From the NCBI GenBank assembly GCA_947177635.1, contig CAMWVQ010000018.1, forward strand, positions 1-44,967: a stretch of 44,967 bases of DNA. The letters are read 5' to 3'. Shown in pieces: positions 25,158 through 33,944 of this stretch. Each line of letters opens with the position of its first letter. The stretch's first letter is position 1. Source of the DNA: an uncultured Porphyromonadaceae bacterium (GTDB lineage Bacteria; Bacteroidota; Bacteroidia; Bacteroidales; Muribaculaceae). The notes under the pieces are model-generated. The model did no database searches, had not been told where the DNA came from, and saw only the letters and a list, made by a program, of their open reading frames with translations. The position numbers and the translations under genes are program-made.

Positions 25158-26330
25158 ATGACAGCTACACGCAAAACGTCACTGATGCAGTTCATCCCGG
25201 TGATGCTCTGTTTCTTCGCGATGGGCTTCGTCGACCTGGTCGGCACCGCCTCGAATTATGTGCAGAAAGACCTCGGGCTGACCGACTCGCAGGCCAACCT
25301 CTTCCCCTCGCTGGTGTTCTTCTGGTTCCTGATATTCTCGGTTCCCACCGGAATGCTGATGAACCGCATCGGCCGCAAGAAGACGGTCTTGATTTCTCTC
25401 GTGGTCACCGCCCTCTCGCTGGTGATTCCCCTGACGGGCGACGGCTACTTCACAATGCTGGCCGCCTTCTCCCTCCTCGGAATCGGCAACGCCATCATGC
25501 AGACCTCGCTCAACCCCCTGGTGTCAAACCTCATCAGCAATGACAAGCTCGCCTCGACCCTCACCTTCGGGCAGTTTGTCAAGGCGATAGCCTCTTTCCT
25601 GGCTCCTATCCTCGCCGCGTGGGGGGCAACCACATTCCTCCCCACCTTCGGCCTGGGATGGAGGGCGATGTTTGTCATCTTCGCCATCGTCAGCTTCCTC
25701 TCGGTGTCGGCTCTGGCCGCCACCCCTATCGAGGAGGAGCGTCCCGACAAGGCTTCCGGTGTCCTGGAATGCCTCAAACTGCTGGGGCGTCCGTTCATCC
25801 TGCTCTGCTTCGTAGGCATCATGTGCCACGTGGGAATCGATGTCGGCACCAATACCACTGCCCCCAAAATCATCATGGAGCGTCTGGCTCTCCCGCTTGA
25901 GGACGCCAGCTTCGCCACCGGGCTTTATTTCATCTTCCGCACCGCCGGCTGTTTCCTCGGGGCGTTCCTGCTGAGGATTATGTCGCCTAAGATTTTCTTC
26001 GGTATCAGTGTGGTGATGATGCTCGTCGCCATGGGTATCCTGATTGCCGGTGAGTCGCTCGGACTGATATATGTCGGCATCGCCATGGTGGGCTTCGGCA
26101 ACTCAAACATCTTCTCGGTTATCTTCGCGCAGGCCCTCAACGCCTCCCCCGCGGAGAAGAACGAGGTGTCGGGACTGATGATCATGGGCCTCTTCGGCGG
26201 CACAATCTTCCCCTTGGCCATGGGGTATGCCGCCGACGCTATGGGCGCGCAGGCCGGAGCCGTGGCCGTCATGGGCCTCGGAGTGGTCTACCTGCTCTAT
26301 TACACCTTGAAAATCAAGGCTGCAAGATAA
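25158..26330 (+). CDS. MFS sugar permease, probably for fructose
   Basis: Inner-membrane transporter of 390 aa with about twelve membrane segments, of the fucose/glucose proton-symporter kind. The opening SLMQFIPVMLCFFAMGFVDL and the loop MNRIGRKKT between segments 2 and 3 are typical. It follows the GH32 gene by about 50 nt and precedes the fructokinase directly, so it should carry fructose released in the periplasm; BT1758 has this role in B. thetaiotaomicron. The frame is open back to 25080, overlapping the GH32 gene. ATG 25158 gives the usual short cytoplasmic N-terminus; ATG 25140 is an alternative adding six residues. Confidence 0.9.
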   Translation: MTATRKTSLMQFIPVMLCFFAMGFVDLVGTASNYVQKDLGLTDSQANLFPSLVFFWFLIFSVPTGMLMNRIGRKKTVLISLVVTALSLVIPLTGDGYFTMLAAFSLLGIGNAIMQTSLNPLVSNLISNDKLASTLTFGQFVKAIASFLAPILAAWGATTFLPTFGLGWRAMFVIFAIVSFLSVSALAATPIEEERPDKASGVLECLKLLGRPFILLCFVGIMCHVGIDVGTNTTAPKIIMERLALPLEDASFATGLYFIFRTAGCFLGAFLLRIMSPKIFFGISVVMMLVAMGILIAGESLGLIYVGIAMVGFGNSNIFSVIFAQALNASPAEKNEVSGLMIMGLFGGTIFPLAMGYAADAMGAQAGAVAVMGLGVVYLLYYTLKIKAAR

Positions 26331-26357
26331 ATGACAACCAAAAAACAGAATACAGAC

Positions 26358-27236
26358 ATGAAAGACATCGTAGTAGGGATGGGCGAAGCCTTGTGGGACG
26401 TCCTTCCGGAAGGTAAAAAGATAGGCGGCGCGCCGGCCAATTTCGCTTACCACGTCTCGCAGTTCGGGTTGCCCAGCTGCGTGGTCAGCGCGGTGGGGAA
26501 AGACCCCCTCGGGAATGAGATTCTGGAGAATTTCACCTCGAAGGGCCTCAACCACCTCATCGAGGAGGTGCCTTATCCGACCGGGACGGTGCAGGTGGAG
26601 ATTGACCCCGCCGGTGTGCCCCAGTATGAAATCAAAGAGAATGTGGCATGGGACAACATCCCCTACACCGCCCGTCTCGAACAGCTCGCCGAGCGCACCA
26701 AGGCTGTCTGCTTCGGTTCGCTGGCCCAGCGCAACGTCGTGTCGCGCAACACCATCAACCGTTTCCTCGACGCGATGCCCCAGAATGACGACAACCTCGT
26801 TGTCTTCGATGTCAACCTACGCCAGGGATTCTACACCAAGGAAATCCTCTGCAACTCGATGACGCGCTGCAACATCCTGAAGATAAACGATGAGGAGCTT
26901 ATCACGGTGAGCCGTATGTTCGGCTACCCCGGCATCGACCTGCAGGACAAGTGCTGGATTCTTCTGGGTAAATACAACCTCAAGATGCTCATCCTGACCT
27001 GCGGCATAAACGGCAGCTACGTCTTCACCCCCGGGAATGTCTCGTTCCAGCCCACCCCGAAGGTGGAGGTGGCCGACACCGTCGGCGCCGGCGACTCATT
27101 CACGGCAGCATTCATCGCCAGCGTGCTGAAAGGACTTCCGGTGGCCGAGGCCCACAGCAAGGCGGTTGCGACGTCGGCCTTTGTCTGCACCCACAAGGGG
27201 GCGATGCCCATCCTCCCCAAGGAGCTGACCCGGTGA
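26358..27236 (+). CDS. Fructokinase, PfkB family
   Basis: Phosphorylates fructose to fructose 6-phosphate in the cytoplasm with ATP, passing the sugar to glycolysis. The 292-aa protein shows the substrate-binding segment GGAPANFAYHVSQFG near the N-terminus and the PfkB signature DTVGAGDSFTAAF near the C-terminus, whose Asp is the catalytic base and whose GAGD forms the anion hole. ATG 26358 begins the family-typical MKDIVVGMGEALWDV. An ATG at 26331, directly after the permease stop codon, would add nine polar residues and is the alternative. It closes the operon and is followed by two strong hairpins. Confidence 0.94.
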   Translation: MKDIVVGMGEALWDVLPEGKKIGGAPANFAYHVSQFGLPSCVVSAVGKDPLGNEILENFTSKGLNHLIEEVPYPTGTVQVEIDPAGVPQYEIKENVAWDNIPYTARLEQLAERTKAVCFGSLAQRNVVSRNTINRFLDAMPQNDDNLVVFDVNLRQGFYTKEILCNSMTRCNILKINDEELITVSRMFGYPGIDLQDKCWILLGKYNLKMLILTCGINGSYVFTPGNVSFQPTPKVEVADTVGAGDSFTAAFIASVLKGLPVAEAHSKAVATSAFVCTHKGAMPILPKELTR

Positions 27237-27278
27237 CACAGACATATCTCCTGACATAAATACACGGTTTATCCCGAA

Positions 27279-27302
27279 GGAGGGGGGGCGCGTCCCCCCT
27301 CC
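27279..27302 (+). terminator. G/C-rich hairpin after the fructokinase gene
   Basis: GGAGGGGGG (27279-27287) and CCCCCCTCC (27294-27302) form a 9-bp stem with a 6-nt loop, 43 nt past the stop codon. There is no T run directly after it; a second hairpin follows 9 nt later. Confidence 0.65.
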
Positions 27303-27311
27303 CCGCTTACA

Positions 27312-27346
27312 GCCCGCGGATGGTTGGCAAAACCAACCCCGCGGGC
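27312..27346 (+). terminator. Terminator of the fructan operon
   Basis: GCCCGCGG (27312-27319) plus GGTTGG (27322-27327) pair with CCAACC (27333-27338) plus CCGCGGGC (27339-27346), a 14-bp stem with a 2-nt bulge and a 5-nt A-rich loop, followed by CGTTTGTTTC. It probably separates the fructan operon from the exopolysaccharide genes. Confidence 0.75.
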
Positions 27347-27502
27347 CGTTTGTTTCGGCCCAGCCGCCATATCCACTGCCGCAAAACATCCGCGGACCGT
27401 CTGCTACCACCTCCGCCAAGACAAAAATACGGAGGGGGGCATATAATATTAATGTCGAAAATGCGTTAAACATATTGAACTAATGTTGTACTGATTCCTG
27501 AA

Positions 27503-28315
27503 ATGAATTTCCGCATACATTTTCTTGCGACAATGGCCGGTGCCGCGCTGATGCTCCTCGGCTCATGCAGCTCCTCGAAGAGCAATCTCGCATATTTCCG
27601 CGACATAACCTCGGAGACCGAGGTCGTAGCCCTTCCAAAAGTTGAGCCTGTGAAGATTTCCCCCGAGGATGAGCTGTTTATAACCGTGACATCGTCGGAG
27701 GCCGCCGCGACGGCGCATTTCAACCTCCCCTCCACCAACCCCGCCACGCAGAAAGACCTCAACATCTACCAGTCTCCCCGCCAGCTGACCTATATCGTCA
27801 ATTCCAGGGGTGACATAAGCTTCCCGCAGCTGGGCACCCTCCATGTGGCCGGGATGACCACCGAGCAGCTCCAGGCCGACCTGCAGACGCGTATCTCGAA
27901 ATGGGTGGAAGACCCAACGGTGACCGTCAGGCTGCTCAACTACCGCGTGAATGTGCTTGGCGAGGTGAACCGCCCCGGCGCAATCCACGTTTCCAACAAC
28001 CGTTACACCATACTCGACGCCCTGGCCGACGCCGGAGACATGACCCCTTACGGAGAACGTCAGGGGGTGTTGCTCATCCGCCAGGAGAACGGCACCCAGA
28101 AGCGTGTCCTGCTCGACATCACATCATCCGACCTCCTTACTTCGGAATATTATTATCTTCAGCCCAACGACTACATCTACGTAAAGCCCAACAAGGTACG
28201 CGAGGGAAACGCCAAGTATGACTCCAACAAGAGCTACAAGCTGTCGATGATTTCGACTGTCGTCAGCGCCTCATCGGTAATCGCCTCCCTGATTATCGCC
28301 CTGGCAGTGAAGTGA
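27503..28315 (+). CDS. Wza-like polysaccharide export lipoprotein
   Basis: Outer-membrane or periplasmic component of exopolysaccharide export. The 270-aa protein has a lipoprotein signal (LLGSC, acceptor Cys22), a polysaccharide-export domain (about 48-130, with ISPEDELFITV and IVNSRGDISFPQLGTLHVAG) and a SLBB-type domain (about 150-230, with VNVLGEVNRPGAIHV). A hydrophobic segment at about 248-268 may anchor the C-terminus, as is common in Bacteroidetes versions. It heads the rightward locus and precedes the Wzc-like gene by 49 nt. The 150 nt upstream hold no recognisable -7 box. Confidence 0.93.
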   Translation: MNFRIHFLATMAGAALMLLGSCSSSKSNLAYFRDITSETEVVALPKVEPVKISPEDELFITVTSSEAAATAHFNLPSTNPATQKDLNIYQSPRQLTYIVNSRGDISFPQLGTLHVAGMTTEQLQADLQTRISKWVEDPTVTVRLLNYRVNVLGEVNRPGAIHVSNNRYTILDALADAGDMTPYGERQGVLLIRQENGTQKRVLLDITSSDLLTSEYYYLQPNDYIYVKPNKVREGNAKYDSNKSYKLSMISTVVSASSVIASLIIALAVK

Positions 28316-28364
28316 TTCCCGATTCAGACCGTTACCAAGAAAGCTTAACCGATTTCCTCACGCA

Positions 28365-30734
28365 ATGGAAAAGAAAAAACGCAGTTCCGACATCATAGAC
28401 ATCAGCGCCCTGATACAGCAATACAAGGCCAAATGGTATCTCTTCGCGATATCAGTGGCCGCGTGTTGCGCCCTGGCTCTTTTCTGGGCCAAGACTCACC
28501 GTCCGGTTTATGAAGTGACGGCCAATGTGCTCATCGACACCGGCGACAACGACCCGATGGCCGCCCTGAGCCTCGGAGGGCTGTTCGGAGCCACCAACTA
28601 TGTTGATGACGAGATTTTCATCCTCAGCTCGCATTCGCTCTACGCAAATGTGGCCAAGGAGCTTGGTCTCGACCGCCAGCGCATCTTCAGGCCCGGCTTC
28701 ATGGAGAAGGTCACGATGATTGAGGATTACCCCATCGACATCCTCGTGCCCCCCCAGTTCGCCGACACCTCCAAGGTCGCGCTGTATTTCAACCTCAAGG
28801 TCAATGAGCAGGGGAAAGCCAAGGTGAAAGTAATCGGGCCAAACCGCACCAAGCTCGCGTCAATCAAGGACGCCCGGCTTCCCCTTGAGGTAAAAACCGA
28901 ATACGGGGCTTTCGTGCTGACCCCGACAAAGGATTACGTCGCCGGGGAGCCTTACAAGGCCCTCTTCGTGGTCAAGGGGTATGACGGCGCGGCCGAAGAC
29001 CTTGACGAGAACATCTCGGCGTACATCGCCAACAAGAAGACCCATGTCATCCAGCTTGTCTACCCGACAGACAACCCCGAGTTCGGCAAGATTCTGCTCA
29101 ACACCGTCATGGCCAAGTATGACGAGCGCGTGATCGAGACCAAGAACAACCAGTCGGCGAAGACACTGCAGTTCCTCGACCGCCGCATCAAGGAGATTTC
29201 GGCCGACCTGGCCGGAATCGAGGGTGGGCTCCAGTCGTTCAAGGAGAGCAACCGCATCACAGAGCTTGAGGCCGACGCCCAATACAACCTCACGATGAAG
29301 GGTGAGATTTCCAAACGTCTCTTCGAGGCTGAAAGCCAGCTTGAGATTGCCCGCATCGCCCGCGATTTCATCGCCTCTCCCGACAATGAGTACGCGATGA
29401 TTCCCTTCGCGGCGACCGACGAGCAGGCGACAGGCGTGAACGCCCTCATAAACACCTACAACAACCTTGCCGTGAGAAGGCTCCAGCTTATGAACGGGGC
29501 CAAGGAGGAGAACCTCCAGGTAAGGAACATAGAGAAGCAGCTCGACGCCATGCGCGGCAACATCTCCGTCTCCCTGGCGAAGAACTATGACAACACCATG
29601 GCCGTGGTGAAGGAGTTGCGCGAAAAGCTGGGCAACACACAGTCGTCGCTCGGCAGCCTCCCGAGTCAGGAACGCCAGATTGTCGACCTCAAGCGTGACC
29701 AGAAAATCAAGCAGTCGCTTTACCTGCTGTTGCTGGAGAAGCGCGAGGAGACAGCCGTTATGCTCGCCAACACCGTGTCGAAGGGTGTCGTGGTAGACCC
29801 CGCGTTTGTCCCCTCGGAGCCTATCTCTATGGGAAAAATCAAGCTGCTGGCCATCGCCCTGGTGATCGGCATGCTGCTTCCCGTAATCTTCCTCTATACC
29901 CGCAAGCTCCTGCGCGGCAAGCCTGAGACCCGCGCCGAAATCGAGTCGCAGCTCGACCCGACGGTGCTGGGCGAAATCTCCACCTCACGCTCAGACAACA
30001 CCCTCGTGGTGACCCCCAACAGCACCTCATCGACTGTCGAATTGTTCAAACTCGTTCGCACCAACCTGCAGTTCGTCCTCAAGGGGAAAGACCACAAGGT
30101 GGTGATGGTGACCTCCTCTCAGTCGGGCGAAGGAAAATCGTTCATATCGGTCAACACAGCCGCCGCCCTGGCCCTCCAGGGGAAGAAGGTGCTGCTTGTC
30201 GGTCTCGACATCCGCAAACCGATGCTGGCCCCGTATCTCGGCCTTCCCGCCGAGAATCCCGGCCTGACCAACTACCTGCTCCGTCCCGAAATCTCGTTCC
30301 GCGATGTCGTGCAGCATGTCAGGGAAGTCAAAGGGCTGGATGTTGTGGTTGCCGGCATCATCCCCCCGAACCCCGCCGAGCTGCTGCTTGAGCCGCGTCT
30401 GAATGACTTCTTCGAGGAGGCGCGCAGGGATTACGACTATGTGATTGTCGACTCCGCGCCGGTAGGCATGGTCAGCGACTCACTCTCTGTGGCCGACTTC
30501 GCCGACGCCACAATCTACGTCACCCGCATAGGGGTGACCCGCTTCCGCGACCTGCAGTTCATCAACTCCATATATGAGGATGGCCGTCTGCCTAAGATGA
30601 ATGTCATCGTCAACGGCACCACCGCCACCCAGGGCTACGGCTATGGCTACGGCTCCGTCGAGGACCACGGCAAGCACGCCCCGGGCCGCAAAAAAGGATT
30701 CTTCGGAAAAATCAAAGGCCTGTTTGCCAGATGA
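28365..30734 (+). CDS. Wzc-like polysaccharide co-polymerase and tyrosine autokinase
   Basis: Inner-membrane protein of 789 aa that controls chain length and export of exopolysaccharide. Two membrane helices (about 24-42 and 492-511) bracket a large periplasmic Wzz-type domain with coiled coil (about 255-460, ending SLPSQERQIVDLKRDQKIKQ). The cytoplasmic BY-kinase carries Walker A SSQSGEGKS (584-592), Walker A' LLVGLDIRKP with Asp615, and Walker B VIVDSAP (693-699). The C-terminal tyrosine cluster that such kinases autophosphorylate is short here (Tyr758, Tyr760, Tyr762 in a YGYGYG run), followed by a basic tail. Its stop overlaps the next start (ATGA), so translation is coupled to the polymerase-like gene. 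Confidence 0.94.
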   Translation: MEKKKRSSDIIDISALIQQYKAKWYLFAISVAACCALALFWAKTHRPVYEVTANVLIDTGDNDPMAALSLGGLFGATNYVDDEIFILSSHSLYANVAKELGLDRQRIFRPGFMEKVTMIEDYPIDILVPPQFADTSKVALYFNLKVNEQGKAKVKVIGPNRTKLASIKDARLPLEVKTEYGAFVLTPTKDYVAGEPYKALFVVKGYDGAAEDLDENISAYIANKKTHVIQLVYPTDNPEFGKILLNTVMAKYDERVIETKNNQSAKTLQFLDRRIKEISADLAGIEGGLQSFKESNRITELEADAQYNLTMKGEISKRLFEAESQLEIARIARDFIASPDNEYAMIPFAATDEQATGVNALINTYNNLAVRRLQLMNGAKEENLQVRNIEKQLDAMRGNISVSLAKNYDNTMAVVKELREKLGNTQSSLGSLPSQERQIVDLKRDQKIKQSLYLLLLEKREETAVMLANTVSKGVVVDPAFVPSEPISMGKIKLLAIALVIGMLLPVIFLYTRKLLRGKPETRAEIESQLDPTVLGEISTSRSDNTLVVTPNSTSSTVELFKLVRTNLQFVLKGKDHKVVMVTSSQSGEGKSFISVNTAAALALQGKKVLLVGLDIRKPMLAPYLGLPAENPGLTNYLLRPEISFRDVVQHVREVKGLDVVVAGIIPPNPAELLLEPRLNDFFEEARRDYDYVIVDSAPVGMVSDSLSVADFADATIYVTRIGVTRFRDLQFINSIYEDGRLPKMNVIVNGTTATQGYGYGYGSVEDHGKHAPGRKKGFFGKIKGLFAR

Positions 30735-32233
30735 CTGAAACCCTCTCCCTGAATCAGGAACACCGCGACAGTCTTTCCCCCGGAGCGCAATCGGCCGCAC
30801 CGAGGGGAAAGGTGTATTTCAGCGTGTCGGCTCAGGAGTGGATATGGAATCTCATCTTCATGCTGTCCCTGTCGCTGACAGGGCTTGCCATGCCGCTGGG
30901 CAACCTGCTGGTGGTGATTCTGCTGATTCGTGCGTTCAAGGTCAACCGCGAGGCGTTTGTCTTCATGCTGATGCTGACGCTGGGAGGCTACGCGATGTCA
31001 GAGCCGAAATACCAGTGGGGAGTGAACCATATGTTCTATATGTTCCCCGTGGCTATATTGTCGATGTGTGTCCTCAAGAAGAGCCTGCCGGTCAAACAGA
31101 CCATCATAGCTTACGGGGCCTTCGCGGCGTTCACCGTCGTCATGTGTGTGCTGTATGGCGGAGAGAGTATGTACACTCAGCTGCGCCCGATGCTGTTTTA
31201 TCTCTCCTTCTGCTTCTTCGCCCTCCCGCTGGTATCCTTCTCGGGTGAGGGGTTCGACATGCACCGGTTCTGGAACACCGCATTCTCATTCATGATGATA
31301 ATGTGTGCGTTTTACATAATCGACGGCTACATAATCCGAGGGTGGGTGCTTGTCCCCTGCTCCTGGATAAACTACGAAGGAACGCTGTCGACCTGGAACG
31401 CGCCTGTCGCATACGGGCCGTTCGGCTGGACTCCACGAAAATATCCGCCGGGACTGTATCCATTCGCGCTGCTGCTTTACCCGATGGCCAAGTATTACAG
31501 GCTGAAATGGTGGCAGTGGGCGTTGATTGCCGGCGCGATGTGCGCCTCGCGCACCTCCACAATCCTTTTCAGCCTTGTGGTTGGCTTCATCCTCGCCCAA
31601 GGGTCGTTCAAGCGGTATGTGATATATGGAATCCTCGCCGTATCGGCCTTCGTCGGGCTGTATTATGTCGATGACGCCATGGGCTACTCATCCGAGACCG
31701 AGCAGTCGACGATGCGTATCGCATCAACCATAAACCAGTTCTTCGACCTGAGCGAGGCCCAGGATGATGAAGACCTCGCGGAGGCCGGAACCGGGCGTAT
31801 GGCCCAGGTGATACCCTCGGTGGAATACACCTTCTCGGTTGGACGGGAATGGGTCGGCTTCGGTTTTGTTGACCCCGACACGAAGATTCCATCCCTGATT
31901 GTCGAGAATGAGCTTGTGGCCAACCCGGAATTCAAATACCAAGCGGTCAACAATGTGGAGGTGACACAGGTCAAGGAGTTCCTGACCCAGGGATTCATCG
32001 GATTGGCCGTGTGGTTCGCTTTTATTTTCGGAATCTGCCGCATCCTGCGCGGGATGCGTTACGCGAGATATTACACCAATGTCGCCATCGTCCTGATGCT
32101 TTATGGCATCGGGGGATTCGACTCCTGGTTCAACTTCCCCGGAATCCTGATAGGCGCGATGGCCTTCGCCTCGGTGCTGCTCGCCAACAAGCCCCAGTCG
32201 CTTGAGGAGTACCCCCGGGAAGAGCCTGCCTGA
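30731..32233 (+). CDS. Polytopic O-antigen ligase/polymerase-like protein
   Basis: A 500-aa inner-membrane protein with about ten to eleven membrane segments, most likely the polysaccharide polymerase (Wzy function) of this locus. After a polar N-terminus of about 35 residues, membrane segments run to about residue 185, then a soluble loop with GPFGWTPRKYPPGLYP, further helices, a long periplasmic loop (about 310-410) and three more helices at the end. Wzy proteins share little sequence, so the call rests on topology, the ASRTSTILFSLVVGF segment and position between co-polymerase and flippase. A WaaL-type ligase is the alternative. Starts within the Wzc-like gene's stop codon. Confidence 0.75.
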   Translation: MTETLSLNQEHRDSLSPGAQSAAPRGKVYFSVSAQEWIWNLIFMLSLSLTGLAMPLGNLLVVILLIRAFKVNREAFVFMLMLTLGGYAMSEPKYQWGVNHMFYMFPVAILSMCVLKKSLPVKQTIIAYGAFAAFTVVMCVLYGGESMYTQLRPMLFYLSFCFFALPLVSFSGEGFDMHRFWNTAFSFMMIMCAFYIIDGYIIRGWVLVPCSWINYEGTLSTWNAPVAYGPFGWTPRKYPPGLYPFALLLYPMAKYYRLKWWQWALIAGAMCASRTSTILFSLVVGFILAQGSFKRYVIYGILAVSAFVGLYYVDDAMGYSSETEQSTMRIASTINQFFDLSEAQDDEDLAEAGTGRMAQVIPSVEYTFSVGREWVGFGFVDPDTKIPSLIVENELVANPEFKYQAVNNVEVTQVKEFLTQGFIGLAVWFAFIFGICRILRGMRYARYYTNVAIVLMLYGIGGFDSWFNFPGILIGAMAFASVLLANKPQSLEEYPREEPA

Positions 32234-32256
32234 ACCTGTTGATTGCCAGCCTTGAT

Positions 32257-33795
32257 ATGCCAACAGAAAACGACAAACGGATAGCGAAGAACACCATCTA
32301 CCTTTACGGGCGGATGATGCTGACCATATTCGTCTCGCTATACACCTCGAGGGTGATACTCGACGTGCTCGGGGTCTCTGACTACGGCGTCTACAATGTG
32401 GTTGGCGGCATCGTGACAATCCTCGGATTCCTCAACGGCACGATGAGCGGCGCCACCTCACGTTTCCTCAGCTACGAGCTTGGGGCGGGTGACCCGGTGA
32501 GGTTGCGCAAGACCTTCTCCGCCGCCCTGACCGTCCACGCCGTCATCGCCCTTGTGATGGTGGTTCTGGCCGAGACCGTCGGCCTGTGGTATGTCAATCA
32601 CGAGCTTGTCATCGCCCCCGAGAGGATGGCGGCCGCCAACTGGACCTACCAGTTCTCGGTGCTGGCGGCGGTGATGACGATATTCCAGATTCCATACGTG
32701 GCGGCCATCATGGCCCACGAGAAGATGGGCTATTACGCCCTGGTCGCGATGGTCAACGTCTTCCTCAAACTCGCGATAGTGCTTGTGGTTCAGTTCGTGG
32801 CGGCCACCGACAACCTGACGGTCTACGCCTCGCTGGTGTTCCTGGTCGCGCTGCTTGTCGCGGGAATGTATATCCTCTACGGGCGGCGCAACTTCGCCGA
32901 ATGCCGCTGGACCCTCCGCCGCAATGACCCGAAGATAGTCAAAAGCCTGCTGAAATTCTGCTCCTGGGATGTCTACGGCAACCTCTGCTTCACCACCCGC
33001 TTCCAGGGGGTGCTGGTGATTCTCAACCGTTTCGGCGGCACTGTCCTCAACGCCGCCGGGGGGCTTTGCGCCACGGTCTCGGCCACCATCAACAGTTTTG
33101 CCGGCTCTATCATCACCGCTTTCCGCCCGCAGATTATCCAGCAATATGCCAAGGCCGACTACCCCTATATGCTGAAGCTTCTCAACAACTGCGCCCGCTA
33201 CTCGCTGTTGCTGCTCGGGCTGCTTATTATCCCGCTGATAATCGGCATGGACTCCCTGCTGGAGCTTTGGCTCGTCGAACCACCCAAATACACCGCCGCT
33301 TTCTGCCGTCTGGCCCTGGTGGCTGTCTGCGGGGAGCTTATGCACAATGTCCTCGGCGTCGGCATCCATGCCACAGGGAATGTCATAAGGATAAGTTTCA
33401 TATCCGGGTCGATGTTCCTGCTGGAGCTTCCCCTTATGTGGCTCCTGCTGGTCTGGACGGGGAATCCTCCGGTCATCTATTGCGTCCACATAGCGATGGT
33501 GTTCCTCATCGTATATGTCGACTCGCTGATTCTGAAAGTGCAGCTGCGCCAGTTCCAGGTAAGGCGGTTCTGGTGGAGGGGGATAGGCTCACCGATGCTC
33601 ATACTCGCGGCCACCTTCGCCACCACATATGTCATAACCCGTGGCTGGGAGTTCGGTCTGCTGCAACTTGTTGCGATGGGGCTGATTTCAACTGCCATGA
33701 TGGCAGTGTTGAGCTGGCTCTTCGCCATAGATGACGATGTCCGCGCCCGGCTGCGCCGCAAACTTGCCTCCCGACTGCCCGTTCTGGGGCTCTGA
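32257..33795 (+). CDS. Wzx-like polysaccharide flippase
   Basis: Inner-membrane protein of 512 aa with about twelve to fourteen membrane helices, of the MOP superfamily, that moves lipid-linked repeat units to the periplasmic face. The opening RIAKNTIYLYGRMMLTIFVS and SRVILDVLGVSDYGVYNVVGG are characteristic of Bacteroidetes flippases. ATG 32257 is preferred to an upstream in-frame TTG at 32239 because it gives the normal short polar N-terminus. It follows the polymerase-like gene closely. Likely a true member of the export operon; the next gene (an ATPase) has its own promoter. Confidence 0.92.
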   Translation: MPTENDKRIAKNTIYLYGRMMLTIFVSLYTSRVILDVLGVSDYGVYNVVGGIVTILGFLNGTMSGATSRFLSYELGAGDPVRLRKTFSAALTVHAVIALVMVVLAETVGLWYVNHELVIAPERMAAANWTYQFSVLAAVMTIFQIPYVAAIMAHEKMGYYALVAMVNVFLKLAIVLVVQFVAATDNLTVYASLVFLVALLVAGMYILYGRRNFAECRWTLRRNDPKIVKSLLKFCSWDVYGNLCFTTRFQGVLVILNRFGGTVLNAAGGLCATVSATINSFAGSIITAFRPQIIQQYAKADYPYMLKLLNNCARYSLLLLGLLIIPLIIGMDSLLELWLVEPPKYTAAFCRLALVAVCGELMHNVLGVGIHATGNVIRISFISGSMFLLELPLMWLLLVWTGNPPVIYCVHIAMVFLIVYVDSLILKVQLRQFQVRRFWWRGIGSPMLILAATFATTYVITRGWEFGLLQLVAMGLISTAMMAVLSWLFAIDDDVRARLRRKLASRLPVLGL

Positions 33796-33816
33796 TTCAA
33801 CCGTTTCTTCCCAGAA

Positions 33817-33866
33817 GTCACCTCAAAGGTGACGAATTCGGCCCAAAACGTCACCTTTGAGGTGAC
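33817..33866. repeat. Pair of 17-bp palindromes in inverted orientation
   Basis: 33817-33833 is GTCACCTCAAAGGTGAC, itself a 7-bp palindrome around CAA. 33850-33866 is its exact reverse complement. The centres are 33 bp apart, about three helical turns, with a 16-nt spacer. It lies after the flippase stop codon and 40-90 nt upstream of the ATPase promoter. Possible uses are an operator pair or a terminator for the flippase transcript. Confidence 0.85.
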
Positions 33867-33883
33867 ATTCTTCCCGCAAACCA

Positions 33884-33898
33884 TCCCTTTTAAAGGGA
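33884..33898. promoter_or_regulatory. Palindrome in the ATPase promoter
   Basis: TCCCTTTTAAAGGGA is a 7-bp inverted repeat around one T, ending 7 nt before the -7 box. It occupies the region where the -33 element and spacer should be, so a bound repressor would block the promoter. Confidence 0.55.
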
Positions 33899-33905
33899 AA
33901 AACCG

Positions 33906-33913
33906 TATATTTG
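33906..33913 (+). promoter_or_regulatory. -7 box of the ATPase gene
   Basis: TATATTTG fits TAnnTTTG and lies 31 nt upstream of the ATG at 33945. A TTTG-type -33 element is not seen; the palindrome above sits there instead. Confidence 0.65.
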
Positions 33914-33944
33914 CGGTTAAAAGTCGTTTTTAATCCCGTGGAAA

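Noticed and set aside
23254-27236. The GH32-permease-fructokinase set as a novel pathway
   Set aside because: This order and role are already known from the B. thetaiotaomicron levan locus; only the surface proteins of this locus look unusual.
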